From Acanthosoma haemorrhoidale (taxonomy: Eukaryota > Arthropoda > Insecta > Hemiptera > Acanthosomatidae), in assembly GCA_930367205.1 (NCBI GenBank), contig OV884014.1, positions 69,605,104 through 69,669,103 of the forward strand: a stretch of 64,000 bases of DNA, written 5' to 3'. Shown here piece by piece: positions 11,995 to 53,440 of this stretch. A model generated the notes under the pieces. That model ran no database searches. It was not told the DNA's origin and saw only the letters and a list, made by a program, of their open reading frames with translations. The stretch's first letter is position 1. Each line of letters opens with the position of its first letter. A program made the position numbers and the translations under genes.

Positions 11995-12690
11995 CAGCTC
12001 CTTCCTCGACAAAGTATACGATAATTCATCTCTTCTTTCTCTCGCTTCTCGCATGTAGTTGTGGTGATGTGATGGCATGGGCCATAGTACATGCTCCGTC
12101 GTTACCATTCTGCCAAGACCCAGTAATTATTCAACCTGAGAAGTGGTCTTCAGTATCCACTGTCATAATCTCATTTGTAAATTTTCTGATCCAATTATGT
12201 AGAGCTAGATCAGTTTTACTACAGTTTCTAAATGAAGGTGAATTGGTCCATTCAATACCCAGAAACGGGATATCAAGACACCAAGCTAATTCTCAATGAT
12301 GCAACTTGCATGACAGTGTCTGTAATTATATATTTGTTGAGCTACACTTTCGTATAGGATATGGCTTCTAAGGAAAAGCTGAATCATCCAGTATGACTGC
12401 TCCTACAGGCATGTTGATTCGATCTTTCTCAATTGCTCTTATAAGGGATGATTTTGCTAATATTCTAACGTCGGCAATGCTACCATAACTTCCAATGTCG
12501 ATAAATGAGAAGTTGTATTCATGGTCATCCATTGCCATTACCACTATGCTAAAAGTTCCTTTGTAGTTGAATTCCTACGATCCTGAATTAGGGGGCAATG
12601 AACTAAGACATGCTTCCCGTTGATACAGCATCTCAATCATCGATATCAACAAACAATCTGGGAATTTCTCACTTTCAGTTGCTGGGACCT
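11995..12690 (-). pseudogene. PIF/Harbinger (HARBI1-type) transposase remnant
   Basis: Read on the minus strand from 12690 down: CINGKHVL (family motif AIDGKH, with the first catalytic Asp changed to Asn), then NYKGTFSIVVMAMDD, DIGSYGSIADVRI and GAVILDDSAFP*KPYPIRK, where a stop interrupts the usual AFPL-KPY motif. It continues to ALHNWIRK, the C-terminal ALHNYL-type motif. Several frameshifts and stops make it non-functional. These are DDE cut-and-paste transposases. The terminal repeats were not found; the right side is occupied by a mariner fragment. Confidence 0.75.
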
Positions 12691-12716
12691 AAAATGAAAA
12701 AAAACAACATAAGTAT

Positions 12717-13345
12717 TAGGTCGAGTCATAAGTAACTTCCGTTTTTTATCAGACATTTATTTTGCTCTCATTAAATAACATGCAAATTATATTAATTTAT
12801 TATGTATTCACCACTATTATCTATAACCTTCTCCTTTCTTCCTGGAAGTTTATCAATTCCTTCCTTGTAAAATGTGGTTGTTTTGGACTGGAAGAAGTTT
12901 TCGACAGCCTGCCTGACTTGCTCTTCAGAATTGAAGGTTTTTCCATTCAAAACGTTTTGTAAGGAACAGAAAAGGTGGTAGTCTGTCGGGGCAAGATCCG
13001 GGGAGTAAGGTGGATGTGGTAAAACAGACCATCCAATCTCAAGAACTTTTTCTTGAGTCACCCTTGCTGTTGTCGTGTAAAAGAATGACGTTTTTGCGAT
13101 TGACGAGTGCAGGACGCTTTTCATGGAGTTTCTCTTGCACTCTTTGCAACTGCTGAACGTAACTATCCCCAGTAATCGTTAAATTTAACTTCAACAACTC
13201 GTGGTGAATTATTCCTTGACAATCACACCATACACACAATAAAATCTTTTTGCCATGGATGTTTGGTTTCGTATCTGGTAGGGGTGGTTGATCCTTATCA
13301 AGCCACTGTCTTTTGTATTTGGGAACATTTCATAATGTGTACACA
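12717..13345 (-). mobile_element. Truncated mariner-family element
   Basis: The left end, TTAGGTCGAGTCATAAGTAA at 12717, looks like a mariner terminal repeat next to TA. On the minus strand the transposase C-terminal half is visible in pieces: QPPLPDTKPNIHGKK near 13280, WCDCQGIIHHELL near 13210, the HDN motif carrying the second catalytic Asp near 13090, then HPPYSPDLAPTDYHLF carrying the last Asp of DD34D near 13010. At least two frameshifts break the gene, and the N-terminal half and second terminal repeat are missing. Confidence 0.85.
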
Positions 13346-13559
13346 GCACAAATCGTTTGGATATTAAGTCCTTATAAAACAGACTAAAATTATTAATTGC
13401 TCTTGTTAAGAAAATATGATGACAAGTAATTTTCCAATTATTCACAAAAGCAGTTACAACATAAAATAGTGGTTTTGTAAGTTGATATGACAGATCTTAT
13501 TTTCTTAGCTTTTTCAATATTTTTTTAAAAATAATATCAAAGCTGAAAGCTTTCAATTT

Positions 13560-14650
13560 CTCTTTAAACCTAGCAAGAACTTCATCCTGTGGTAGAGGTT
13601 CATGTGCTCGCATGCTGCAATCTTTCTTTCTGAATGAATCTTTTCAAAAAATGTAAAAGGGGACTATTTTGTACCGCCACTACTTGTTTTATCTTTTGAT
13701 TCAAAGTGGTTTGTAGTGGTAATGTTGTATGTTAGGGCTGAATTTTTAATAAGCTTTACAAACCACTGTTCTCTTATATTATGCCAGTTTTTATATATAT
13801 AATCTGAAACTTTTTCAAATTCAAAAGCAATAGATTATTGTATTCCTTCATATACTGCTCTTGGTTTTTAGCAAATTCCATTTATTATAATATTTCTAAG
13901 GAAGCTAATTTCTTGGTTGTACTAACATCCTCATATAATAGTGTTTTTCAATGTTTTTATTAATGTTATGTATGGGCTAAACAGTACTAACTTTGTCCCT
14001 GACAAAGATTCTTGTTCATTCTGACAAATTAGGTTTTCTTTCCCTCATATCCCTATCCATTATTAGGGACTTAATCTTGATCCATTCTGGATTATTTGTT
14101 TTGAAAATCACTTTGATGTTTCTGGCAGTTTCATTTGCCATTAGAAAAACACATACAACTTCACCTTGACCATTTCCATTTATTGCCAGAAGAATATAAA
14201 GCAGCATATTTATATTATTCAATTTATGAGTTACATAAAAAATTAGTAATTCTGAGAAAAAATACAATGCCTTATCCATCCTTTTAGTCAGAAAAAATAT
14301 TGATACCATCTACTAATACCTCCATCTGTGCATTGTCCACACTTTTTAAATAATTGACTGTGGATTCAAGTCCTCTGTGAGTAACCAAAGCAGTAGTTAA
14401 ATGTCCCTGCTTAATATTATGAATATCTTTCCTCGTTAGGGATTTCCCTTTGCTTTCTAGGATGAATTTTTTCACTAATTTTATATAGCACTTTAGATTC
14501 AACACATTAGCTATCTCACGCTAGTCTTGAGAAGATAATCTTCACTGTTGAGGAAGGGCTTCAAATAAATCATTATTAATCGGATGGCTGTGAGTATCCA
14601 CAAAATCCTTGATCACAAGACTCTGTTCATCTGCTGCCAGTCCAATATTA
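13560..14650 (-). pseudogene. Decayed MULE/ZSWIM3-like transposase
   Basis: Minus-strand fragments at 14505-14284 (SLTRKDIHNIKQ) and 14309-14016 (AINGNGQGEVVCVFLMANET, KTNNPEWIKIKSLIMDRDMRER) resemble the catalytic core of MULE-type transposases found in ZSWIM3-like proteins, including a D near 'MDRDM'. Frames shift between fragments and stops follow. No terminal repeats were identified. Confidence 0.5.
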
Positions 14651-16800
14651 ATAAAAAAATTACATTAAAATAATGTAAAATGTAAGGCACAGTGCCTCCG
14701 ATTAATATCGGGAAATTTGGTGGAACAATATTAAATAAGGGATGCTTACAATACAATGTTTGACATTTCAATGCTTTTCTAATCTATACTTATAAAAACC
14801 AAATTCTAATCCATAAAGATTAATTGCCTATAGAGATTAATGAACCAGATTAATTCAATTTTGGGTGTTAGATCTACTGGTTCTGGTATGAATGAATGTG
14901 GTTACTAATGAATGAATTAACCAATATTAGGGAGGTAAAATCTTAAGCGTAGCTTCAATCAAATGAAATTGTTCAGAGAATCAGACACAAGTAATGGTAG
15001 TAACTGAATTTAGTCAAAATTTCTGAATATAAGGGACTTCCTAATTTATGGAACTAATTAAAAAGTAAGGGATGGGGGGTTTCTAAAAGATTTCCTGTGC
15101 ACAAGTCACTCACTCACTCAATCAATTTCTCACTATTTTCAAGCTGCATAATTTAGATTCTGTTCTACATCTGTATGTTGGCTCTGCAAATTAGAAAGAT
15201 ATTGATTTAATGGTAGAATTAACTAAGGATACCAGGATTATCTCGGAAAGTTTCCTGAATATCCATATTTTCCTCCGGTTACACATCTGTACTTAATTGC
15301 ACAGTAAATTAGGTCTTCATTTTCCAATTTGGAAATAATTTGTACTTTTTCTGAACATAATATGAGATAAGTTTTCTACTATCTGATTTGTATAACTGAA
15401 AGAGAACGATACAATATGAAGAAAATTAAATTAAAAAAACGAATTGAGGGTCTTGGGGCACCTTATAGAAGTGAAACTTCAGAATCACTGGGTTGGATAT
15501 ACAAGGTAGATAAAGGTTTAGTTATTAGTGCAAGATTAATTAAGTATTAAATTATTATTACAATATTAATAAAGAACATTATTCTAATAAAGAATTTTAA
15601 ATAAAAAGATTAACAAATCAAAGACATAAACTATGGAGCTAATTCAAAGAAGTAAGTAAATACGCGAACAAACAAGACATTATCTCCAGGAAAAAACCAA
15701 ATAAAGTTTATGTTAGCACTCTTACTGGACATTTAAGGATACTACAATCCAAAAAATAGACACTTGTTAAAAAAAAACTACTGGTGTGCTACCTCCCTAA
15801 AAGCTGGATCAAAGCAAAATATATTCATCTATTTGTCTGAACTAAAGGTGATTGAATTCCGAAAATGTGTTAAAGGAATTTTTTACCAGAACTTTTGGTC
15901 AACCTACATTCTGTCTAAATTGCACTGTTGCTAACTCCAGTTAATTGTAAAAACATATGAGTAAATTTAAATGGAGGAAAATTAATATTTTAAACTATTT
16001 ATTCCTGCTAAAATTCAAGGTTTTATTGGCTGTGTAATTTACCCCTCTAAATTCTAACCTACCCATGACCTAGTATTTTTAACTGCTTATAGAACTTACT
16101 ATTTATTTTTAAATACATTGGTTAAAGTTTTCTAAAACTTAACAGAAATTGGATATCACAAAATAGCTGTTTAGGCCGCAAGTCTAATCTACTCGAAAAG
16201 TCTTGCGGTCTCTAGTGGGGCATGACAATAAAAGAGTTTAAAATTTTTCGGTAATAGTTATAACTTTCTTTCACTTTTCAACTCAGTACAGTAAATTCAG
16301 CAAAATACCTGTGGTACTTAAGCAAAAGCCAAAGTAATCAAACTTATTGCATATAGAGCACGCGCTGCGCAATTTAGTCAAGAAATGTACCAACATATAC
16401 CACTTTATCGGCGAATGTTTAATACTAAGCGATTAGAGTTTTGAAACAGGTACTTAAAAGAAGAAAATCAAATGTCAAATACCCAAAATTTTTGAGGGAT
16501 GCTTTACACCTCTAAATGGTAAATGCCTATTGGTAACAATTGGTAAAGTATTTCAATTTAAATGATTCATAGTTTTATCAACTGTGTTTTCTCTGCAAAA
16601 TAATATTAAATATTATATATCTCATCGGTTTGTTCACGTATTTATACTGTCGAAGTGGCTACAGTAGAGCTTTGACAGCGAGGTGTTGACAGTAATCACT
16701 AAAATGAACGGTTAAAGGCGAAGCGGTTCGATTTGGTAAGGGTGGGAGGACATGATTCAGTGAAAAAGAAGTATGCTTCACTTGGCGATCAAAATATTTC

Positions 16801-16994
16801 ATAGCCAAAGAAAAAAATATTTTGACAGTTCCGAGGTTCGAACCTGGGACCTCCCTCTATCTCTTAACCATACCACCATCCCAGTCAATATGCATCAAAG
16901 AGCAAAGATACGTAGATTTAATATTGACTAGTTTGGTTAAAGAAACAACTAAGTACCCTGGCCTAGGATTTGACACTTCTTTCTTTGGCTAATA
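16801..16994. mobile_element. Inverted pair of SINE-like units with TAGCCAAAG...CTTTGGCTA ends
   Basis: The left end is ATAGCCAAAGAAAAAAATAT and the right end is TTCTTTCTTTGGCTAATAAA, mutually inverted, 194 bp in total. Between them the minus strand carries ATGGTTAAGAGATAGAGGG (box A type) and CCAGGTTCGAACCTCGG (box B). TTTGACA occurs inside both ends. Either two SINEs sit head to head or this is a foldback derivative. Confidence 0.55.
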
Positions 16995-17305
16995 AATATG
17001 TAATTAGATGGATTACAGAGCACAACTAGGAATTATTAATAATACATACATTAAGTAAATGTCTACAGACAGAAGAGCCCTTACCTTTTTGAAAATAGTG
17101 CCCAGATCAGCAAAAGTGATCCGGTTCAGTGAACTGTACGGTTTTTGCCAGCTTTGTTTGATCTCAACTGGAGCACAAATGTAGGCAGTCAACTGTAACC
17201 GTCACATTGACGTTACCTCCCCGATATACTTTTATCTCTTCTAAACAAATGTAGTTTTCATATTATCTCCCTTATATTTATCTTTAGTGTCTCTGACATT
17301 GAACC

Positions 17306-47322
<30,017 letters not shown>

Positions 47323-47324
47323 AT

Positions 47325-47330
47325 AATAAA
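47325..47330 (+). terminator. First candidate poly(A) signal of hobbit
   Basis: AATAAA only 2 bases after the hobbit stop codon. A second AATAAA at 47722 overlaps the mRpL50 stop codon on the other strand, so the 3' ends of the two genes may overlap. Confidence 0.35.
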
Positions 47331-47719
47331 AGAGCAGTAGTCTATAAAACATTTTAGACATAGATACATATGTGATACACACATAAAGCCTTATATTTAT
47401 TGCATACAGCATGTATGAAATATGTAACATTTATTTATTTTATAAAGATTTATAAAATGTAAATATATTTTATTGTAAATATTTTTGGATCCCTAGTTGT
47501 TGCAATATGAAATTGTCATTTTAAAACAAAATTGTAAATATGTATTGATTTTAAATTATACAATGTATATTTTAGAAATTATCGCACATTATCATATGCT
47601 GTACATTGTTAATGTTATGTAACATTAGTTATTATGATTTATGAGAATTCATTGTTGTTTTTGTAATATGTTTAACTATTAATTACAAGTACTTATTACA
47701 ACAAATTTGTGTACTACAT

Positions 47720-48728
47720 TTAATAAACATCCCAGAATTCAGTCACTTTGTGGCCTTTGAACTTCTTCTTCGCCCTGAGTCCCGTTACTAACGTATTGCT
47801 CTTCGGGAATGCAGTTTGGCCATTGAACATTGTATCCTCATCTGAAATAAAGCATTGGAAGGAAAATTTAAACAATTTGTATCAATATAACATGAGAAAA
47901 ATATGTAAGAAATAAATTTACCAGGCAAAAATCTTAGTGGCTCGTATTGAATATGAAGGTTTTTAGGCAAATCCATATTTTTCATTTTTTCCAGAGGTAA
48001 TGTTGTGTCAACTGGTGTTTTATAATAACAAAACAGGTCGTCTGAAAAAAAAAAAAAAAATGTAATATTTCTCACAGAAAATTCTCACTTGTTTGATGGA
48101 TAAATATTAATTACCATAAGTCTTCACAGTGTGTAGGATTGAATTAGGTATCCCATGATTAAATTCCATGTTACAAGTAACAAACAGTGAATACCTCAAC
48201 ATAGGATCAAGGATTTCTTCGCCACTATCTGCTGGTTTGCCTACGGTTTTCTCAAAAACTTCTTTTAGACGATGTTGTAAATTATTAGGAGGTGTGTAGC
48301 TCTTTTGACATCTCAGAAACCTAGGTATTTAAGTAGAGAATATATATTTAATACATTCAAATTCAATTTGAATTTAATAACTGTTATCACCAACCCTTTG
48401 GCTGCAACTGAGTCTTCTGTAGACTTCAGTGACCGACATGCTGGCACTTCAACTTTTTTTAACTTCTGCTTGTACTTTTTGTTGGCATAATTTCGAAAAG
48501 GTACCTTTAAAATATATAAAATTAATTTGTAAACAAACTGGAATTTCACTGATTAAACTGTAGGTTAGAATGTTTAGTTGAATACAACTAAATCTTGTTT
48601 TTTTTTCAAATTACATGCCTTAGTATTTTTATACAAAGTTAATAACTTACAATGGAAGTTTTGAGGACTAGGGAATTAATAAAATGTTGATTATTGGTTG
48701 ACAGAAGTTGAGTTACGAGAGCGGCCAT
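47720..48728 (-). CDS. mRpL50: Mitochondrial large-subunit ribosomal protein bL50m/mRpL50 (complete, five exons)
   Basis: Minus-strand exons: 48728-48651 (ATG at 48728), 48504-48395, 48320-48115, 48041-47922 and 47841-47720 (TAA at 47722-47720), together 636 bp, 211 residues. The N-terminus MAALVTQLLSTNNQHFINS and the following VPFRNYANKKYKQKLKK look like a mitochondrial targeting region. The core matches MRPL50 in order: KSYTPPNNLQHRLKEVF, then GIPNSILHTVKTYDDLFCYY, then LPKNLHIQYEPLRFLP. It is a component of the mitochondrial ribosome large subunit. The exon 2/3 junction is the least certain: the frame requires donor AAAGG|GTTGGT with acceptor CCTAG|GTTTCTG. The gene converges with hobbit and shares its promoter region with MED13. 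Confidence 0.9.
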
Positions 48729-48916
48729 GTCTGTGAGGAGGGAGACCACGTGATCGATATTGACCAATGAGCTGCGCCGAAGCCGTGCGCTTGTTGTCCT
48801 ATCTGTCCGCCATTACCCTTCTCCATGTCTCGTCAGTAACGTTCTGGATTTTGTGCTTTATACTAGTTTATTCCGTGTATAGTGGCTCCTTAGTTTTAAT
48901 TTAAGATGGATAAAGC
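48729..48916. promoter_or_regulatory. Compact bidirectional promoter region between mRpL50 and MED13
   Basis: Only 188 bp separate the two start codons. It contains palindromic E-box CACGTG at 48747-48752, then ATCGATAT (close to the insect DRE TATCGATA), then GACCAATGAG (CCAAT box). A TCAGTAACG stretch near 48833 could be an initiator on the MED13 side. No clear TATA box is seen, as usual for housekeeping genes. Motifs are seen; activity is inferred. Confidence 0.6.
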
Positions 48917-48920
48917 ATGA
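48906..48920 (+). promoter_or_regulatory. Minimal uORF overlapping the MED13 start codon
   Basis: ATGGATAAAGCATGA: a four-codon ORF whose TGA shares bases with the MED13 ATG (ATGA overlap at 48917-48920). The uORF ATG has context TTAAGATGG (G at +4, A at -3). The main ATG has context AAAGCATGA. Confidence 0.6.
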
Positions 48921-51900
48921 CCAACCCGAATAACCAAACCAACGGGGCTAGTTTGGAGGATTGCCACACTAATTTCTTTGCACTGGTAAGCTATCTTACT
49001 TTCATAGTCTAGCCTAGTTTTGTAATACCAACACAAATATTACCTTTAACTGTTTACTCTTCCTAAGAATATTCCATTTTCTCTATCGTTTCATCTTCCT
49101 GAGGTTCGTTACAGTCTTTGTGAAAATCTTTTATGTTCTGTTGAAATACATTCCACTGATGTTCTGTATTCTTGTGAGCGTTGTGTCACGCCGTTGGTAT
49201 TTAACAATTGAATACGTTGTGTTTTTGCCATATTCGAATTCTCCTAGCAGAAGCAATGGTTTTTAGACCCACATTATGTGTACAGTCGTAATTGTTGATA
49301 TTTTATAAGTTAGCTAACATTAATGGTAGAGAGAATCTAGCCTTGAACACAAATGTTTCTTTGCTTTAATTCAGAACAGGGGTTTTCTTTTTATGTTTCT
49401 TAGTACTCTGTTGTCATTCACTTGCTTTTGTGATTACATTTATTGGGCAGGCATTGTGTCATATCATCCCAGCAACATTTACTTTAATCTCTGTTTTAGC
49501 TATCGTAGTGATGACTTTACTGATAGCAATCTGCTTTATTTTGTGATTATATTCTGAACAGAGAAGTTATTATTTTGGTAACTGAGGCATCGATAGAAAC
49601 TAATTACTTGGTTTCTTTGACATGTTTATTTTGTCCCTAAACATTTTTGCATTGAATTTCTTATAATTGTTAACAATTAGGCATAAGGTCTACAACCTGT
49701 TGAGTTCATGGATTAAGGCCAATATTTATACGTTTTCATCAAAACTTTCATATTGCTTTGGTTTTCAATCTAATTGACTTAAAATATGCTGTAAATGATT
49801 AATGATTTTAATTATCATAGGAAGTTTATCAATATTGGGGCTTTATAGATATTGTTCTACTGACCAGAATTTGCTCTATCTTACAAGGTATTGTTCTTGA
49901 CAAAATTGAGATGAAAAAGTAGGTCTGGATGTAGAGATGGTGTGTGCTGCACTCCAGTGGCCACAACATACACAGACTTTACTATTCTCTGCACTTACTA
50001 AGAATTTAATTAATTTTACTTGGAAATGTCCATTTGTTTGCTTATTTTAAGTAACCTATTCCTTCATCTAGTACCTATTGCCTCTAGAGAAGTGTTTATG
50101 ACTCCTGTTCCTTTTCGTTCCCAACCCTTATGAAACAGGTCATTGACATGGTACTACACAATTGAAACACTTTCAGGTCCTATGACCAACAATCTTTTTA
50201 CCGACTTTACTTCACTTTTTATTGAGATATTTTACAAATATTTAGAATAAATGATTTCGCCTTATATAAATATTCTAAAATTTTCCTTTTGTCTAGTTGA
50301 GCTGATTAGCGAGATATATTAACTTTGCTGTGGTGTCCTAGTTGTTTAAAGTCATTTGCTTTTGACAGTTAAGTGTTTCTTTATTGATTTGTAATTGCTA
50401 GATAAAAAATTTTCTATTGTCAAATCTCAAAATGTATTCTGTGGTTCCTGTTTTTGTTTTTTTTGTTTGTTTGCTTTCAGTTAAATAGGTATAAATTATT
50501 GTATCTTTGAAAAAACTTTTCACAGTATTAGTAACGAAATCCATCTTTCAATTTTATTCTGCTGTCCTGGATATCTCTTATCAGTTTACTGCTAATCATT
50601 TTTATCCTAGCTTAATTGAAATCAGTCGTAACTGTTTGTTTGGATTATTGATGTTATGGTTTTGTTTAAATTTTCTCTTGCTGGATTTCTGTTTTCTAAT
50701 TTAATAAGATTTGGATATTTTGGTTAAATATGAATAAGTTAAAAATTTTACTCTCAATTGATATTTTACCTTTCCTGGATTTTTTGTTGTTTTTTTGGCA
50801 GGAAATTTTTTGTAGAGATAATGGACACATAATACCCCGCTGTCAAGATCAATCTTCTTTCAGCCATTGGGTTATTCAGAAAACCGTGAAGAGAACTGAC
50901 ACTTAGCTTATCAAGTAGTATAGTACCCTGATATAAATGTAATGCTTGTTGATTTCATTTTGAGCCCCTTAAAGATGGATTTAGATTACACGCGATTAGT
51001 TAGTATACCAATAGTTCATGGCTGGTAAAGTGTTATTTTAATTTAATGTCGATAGAATTCCGTTATGTAATATTCTTCTATAAAAAAAAAACACTCCAAA
51101 GGATGTGATGCAACTCCCCAAAATATCTTCTGGGTGTATTGATCCCCCCCAAACTACATACAGCTTTTGGGAGGGATTTAAATCATTGCTTGTAAGTTGA
51201 GAATATATATTAATCCTTTGATGGTCAAATGATTTACACATATTGGGTCCTCTTTTAGTGCTTGTTAAATTGGTTAAATGTAGGTTGTGTATATGGTTAG
51301 GTAGGTCTCATTATCACCAATTTTCAAGACCCTAAAATTGAGAAAATTTGCTGTTCTGCTTAACGGTCACCATTCAACTTCGACGTATGAAGTATCCTGG
51401 GGTTCGCCCAGCCTCCATAACTTCTCACCGCGGTGATGAAATAGGTATAATGAGAAAATTTGTGAAACAACAAATTTCAAAAATTCTCCATTCTACTGGT
51501 ACATATAGACCTTATTCTATTTGTTATTTATTTGCAGGTTGAATGGAACCAATTTAGACCATTCCAATGGCTCTGTTGTTTCTCAATGTTTTTGATAGGG
51601 CCTGGCTAGATGCTTGTAGCCTACTTCATGTGGTTTTGTAGTCATTTTCAAACATGGCTCTTTAGCTGTTATTCCCCACCTTGTACATTGGTCATCAGTC
51701 AACTTGAAGCAGTGGAGATGTGGCACGGTTACAGTGTGCTCTGTTTTCACATGAGCTGTAAGAGAAGCGACATGATAAGGGATGCCTTAAAATATCATCT
51801 TTGAGATTGTTTCTTCTCTTTTCTTTTGCCGATTGCACTTTGCAGTGTAAGGAAATTCAGCACATCTCCAGCAGTAGTCACTATATCCCCGACTAATCTT

Positions 51901-52750
51901 TTTTGCTTATCAATCTGTCAGAACCCATTTCTCCCCTCCTAACATTTAAGAAGATAGACGGATTTAAATATATTTAGTCTTAATTCTTTCTGACCTATAG
52001 TCTATATTCTCTTCCTCCTGTGTTTTATGTGTTCTATTCCTTATCATTGTGTTATATATTCGGTAGTAGAATGCATTCAGTTTTTGAATACTACTCGAAA
52101 TTTCTGAGTCAACTATTCGTGATGCCATAACTGATCTGAGCTACTTATAATCTATTACTTCTTCCATTACTTTTTTGTTACTAAGTATCTAGACTTCCCG
52201 CAGTGTTCTTCTAATTTATCATTTATCAGCATGCTATTTCTATGTACCTCCTTGTGGGTTGGTTTATAGTGCAAATAAAAAAAAAGTTGTGCTTTTGGCT
52301 GATTTAAAATTAAAGCAAATGATTTAATTTTTCATTTTACTAAAATGTAATTTATTTATTTTTTTTCATAAAGCATTTGTGTACATTTATTGTTACAGAC
52401 TGACCTATGCGGGATCAAGTGGCGTAAAGTGGTATGGGTCGGAGGAGGCTTAGGAGAATGGGGAGAGCCCGGGACCCCCCCTTCAGACCCCCTCGAGGAT
52501 CCTGTCCTCGCCTCCTATGTAAAGTGTATCTCAGCAGACATGCTTTGTGTCTGGCGACGAGTCGTGGCCCCTACTTCTCGATCGCCGGGAGATATCTTTG
52601 ACCTCGGACTTGGTGGACCTCCTCCTCCTCCACCCCAGGCGTCTCATTATCCTCCACTATCGTTAGCAGCCGCCAAAGAATTATGGATATTTTGGTATGG
52701 GGAAGAACCTGATTTGTCATCGCTTGTTGCACCGGAACTTCTTGCAGCTG
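48917..52750 (+). CDS. MED13: Mediator subunit 13 (MED13/skuld), first two coding exons; gene continues past the window
   Basis: Exon 1 is 48917-48985 and exon 2 is 52399-52750 (ends in phase 1 before GTGAGT). The start MTNPNNQTNGASLEDCHTNF is the conserved MED13 N-terminus. Exon 2 continues DLCGIKWRKVVW, then EDPVLASYVKCISADMLCVW, then KELWIFWYGEEPDLSSLV, all from the Med13_N domain. MED13 links the CDK8 kinase module to core Mediator in the nucleus. Between the conserved halves is a low-complexity insert with six consecutive prolines (GGPPPPPPQASHYPP). The next conserved block (WENGLSYEC-type) is not found in the remaining 11 kb, so exon 3 must lie beyond 64000. Confidence 0.95.
48986..52398 (+). 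other. MED13 intron 1
   Basis: A 3.4-kb intron, T-rich on the plus strand. No coding sequence or clear transposon recognised. Confidence 0.7.
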
Positions 52751-53289
52751 GTGAGTATCAATTTTTGTTATTGCTTATTGCTATAACTAAATATGAAAGC
52801 AATTGTTGTATAGGGAGTTTTAAGGTATAGATGTTGCTCATTTAATATATTTTTACCTTGAATCATTTATTTCACCCTGGGTTGTAATTGTCTTTTTCTA
52901 GCAAAATTGTAGGCACTTATAATTCTTGTTTTGTTTTTAAAATTTAACTTATTAATGAAGTCATTTAAAATCACTCAGTTCATATCATGATGGGATGTTT
53001 TGTTAATGACTTGGATTCCCATTATCCAGAACTTTTTTTAGGAAAGAGCATGTTTACTCACTTTAAATGTATATAGCATTACCTTCCTTTGCAGGCGGCA
53101 AAGAAGTTGGATTAAAGTAATATGTCGATAAAAACACAATCAGAATGGAGAATAATAAGCATGTTCACTTAAAAATTATTAGGATTTACTTACGTACAAC
53201 TTATTTCTTTTTAAATATATATAAATATTTGTCAGTATCAATAGGAATTATTTCTAATGTTGACAGTTTTATGAATTATTTGATCAATT

Positions 53290-53440
53290 ATTTACAGTGG
53301 GTGCTCCCATTAAGGCAGAAAAGGCTATCCAGCCAAGGACCACCCACTTCTATGTTATTTAGGGAAATTAACTTTTATGTAGGGATTTGAACTCGGAACT
53401 TTGATATCGTAAAGCAGTTATGCTAACTTCTGTGTACTAG
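53290..53440 (-). mobile_element. Possible tRNA-derived SINE fragment in MED13 intron 2
   Basis: The minus strand reads GAAGTTAGCATAACTGCTTT (box A-like), then GTTCCGAGTTCAAATCCC (box B-like, about 35 bp later). The tail does not match the main SINE family well. Confidence 0.4.

Larger units (their letters stand above)
11022..17305. other. Divergent intergenic region between COX6A and hobbit, transposon graveyard
   Basis: A 6.3-kb stretch with no intact gene. It must hold both promoters and 5' UTRs, which I cannot place. Remnants of PIF/Harbinger, mariner and a MULE/ZSWIM3-like transposase lie side by side between about 12.0 and 14.7 kb, all on the minus strand, with SINE copies near 11.2 and 16.8 kb. 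The stretch 14.7-16.6 kb is AT-rich and unassigned. Confidence 0.7.

Noticed and set aside
12762..12962. Plus-strand ORF rich in hydrophobic residues
   Set aside because: It runs antisense to the mariner transposase remnant.
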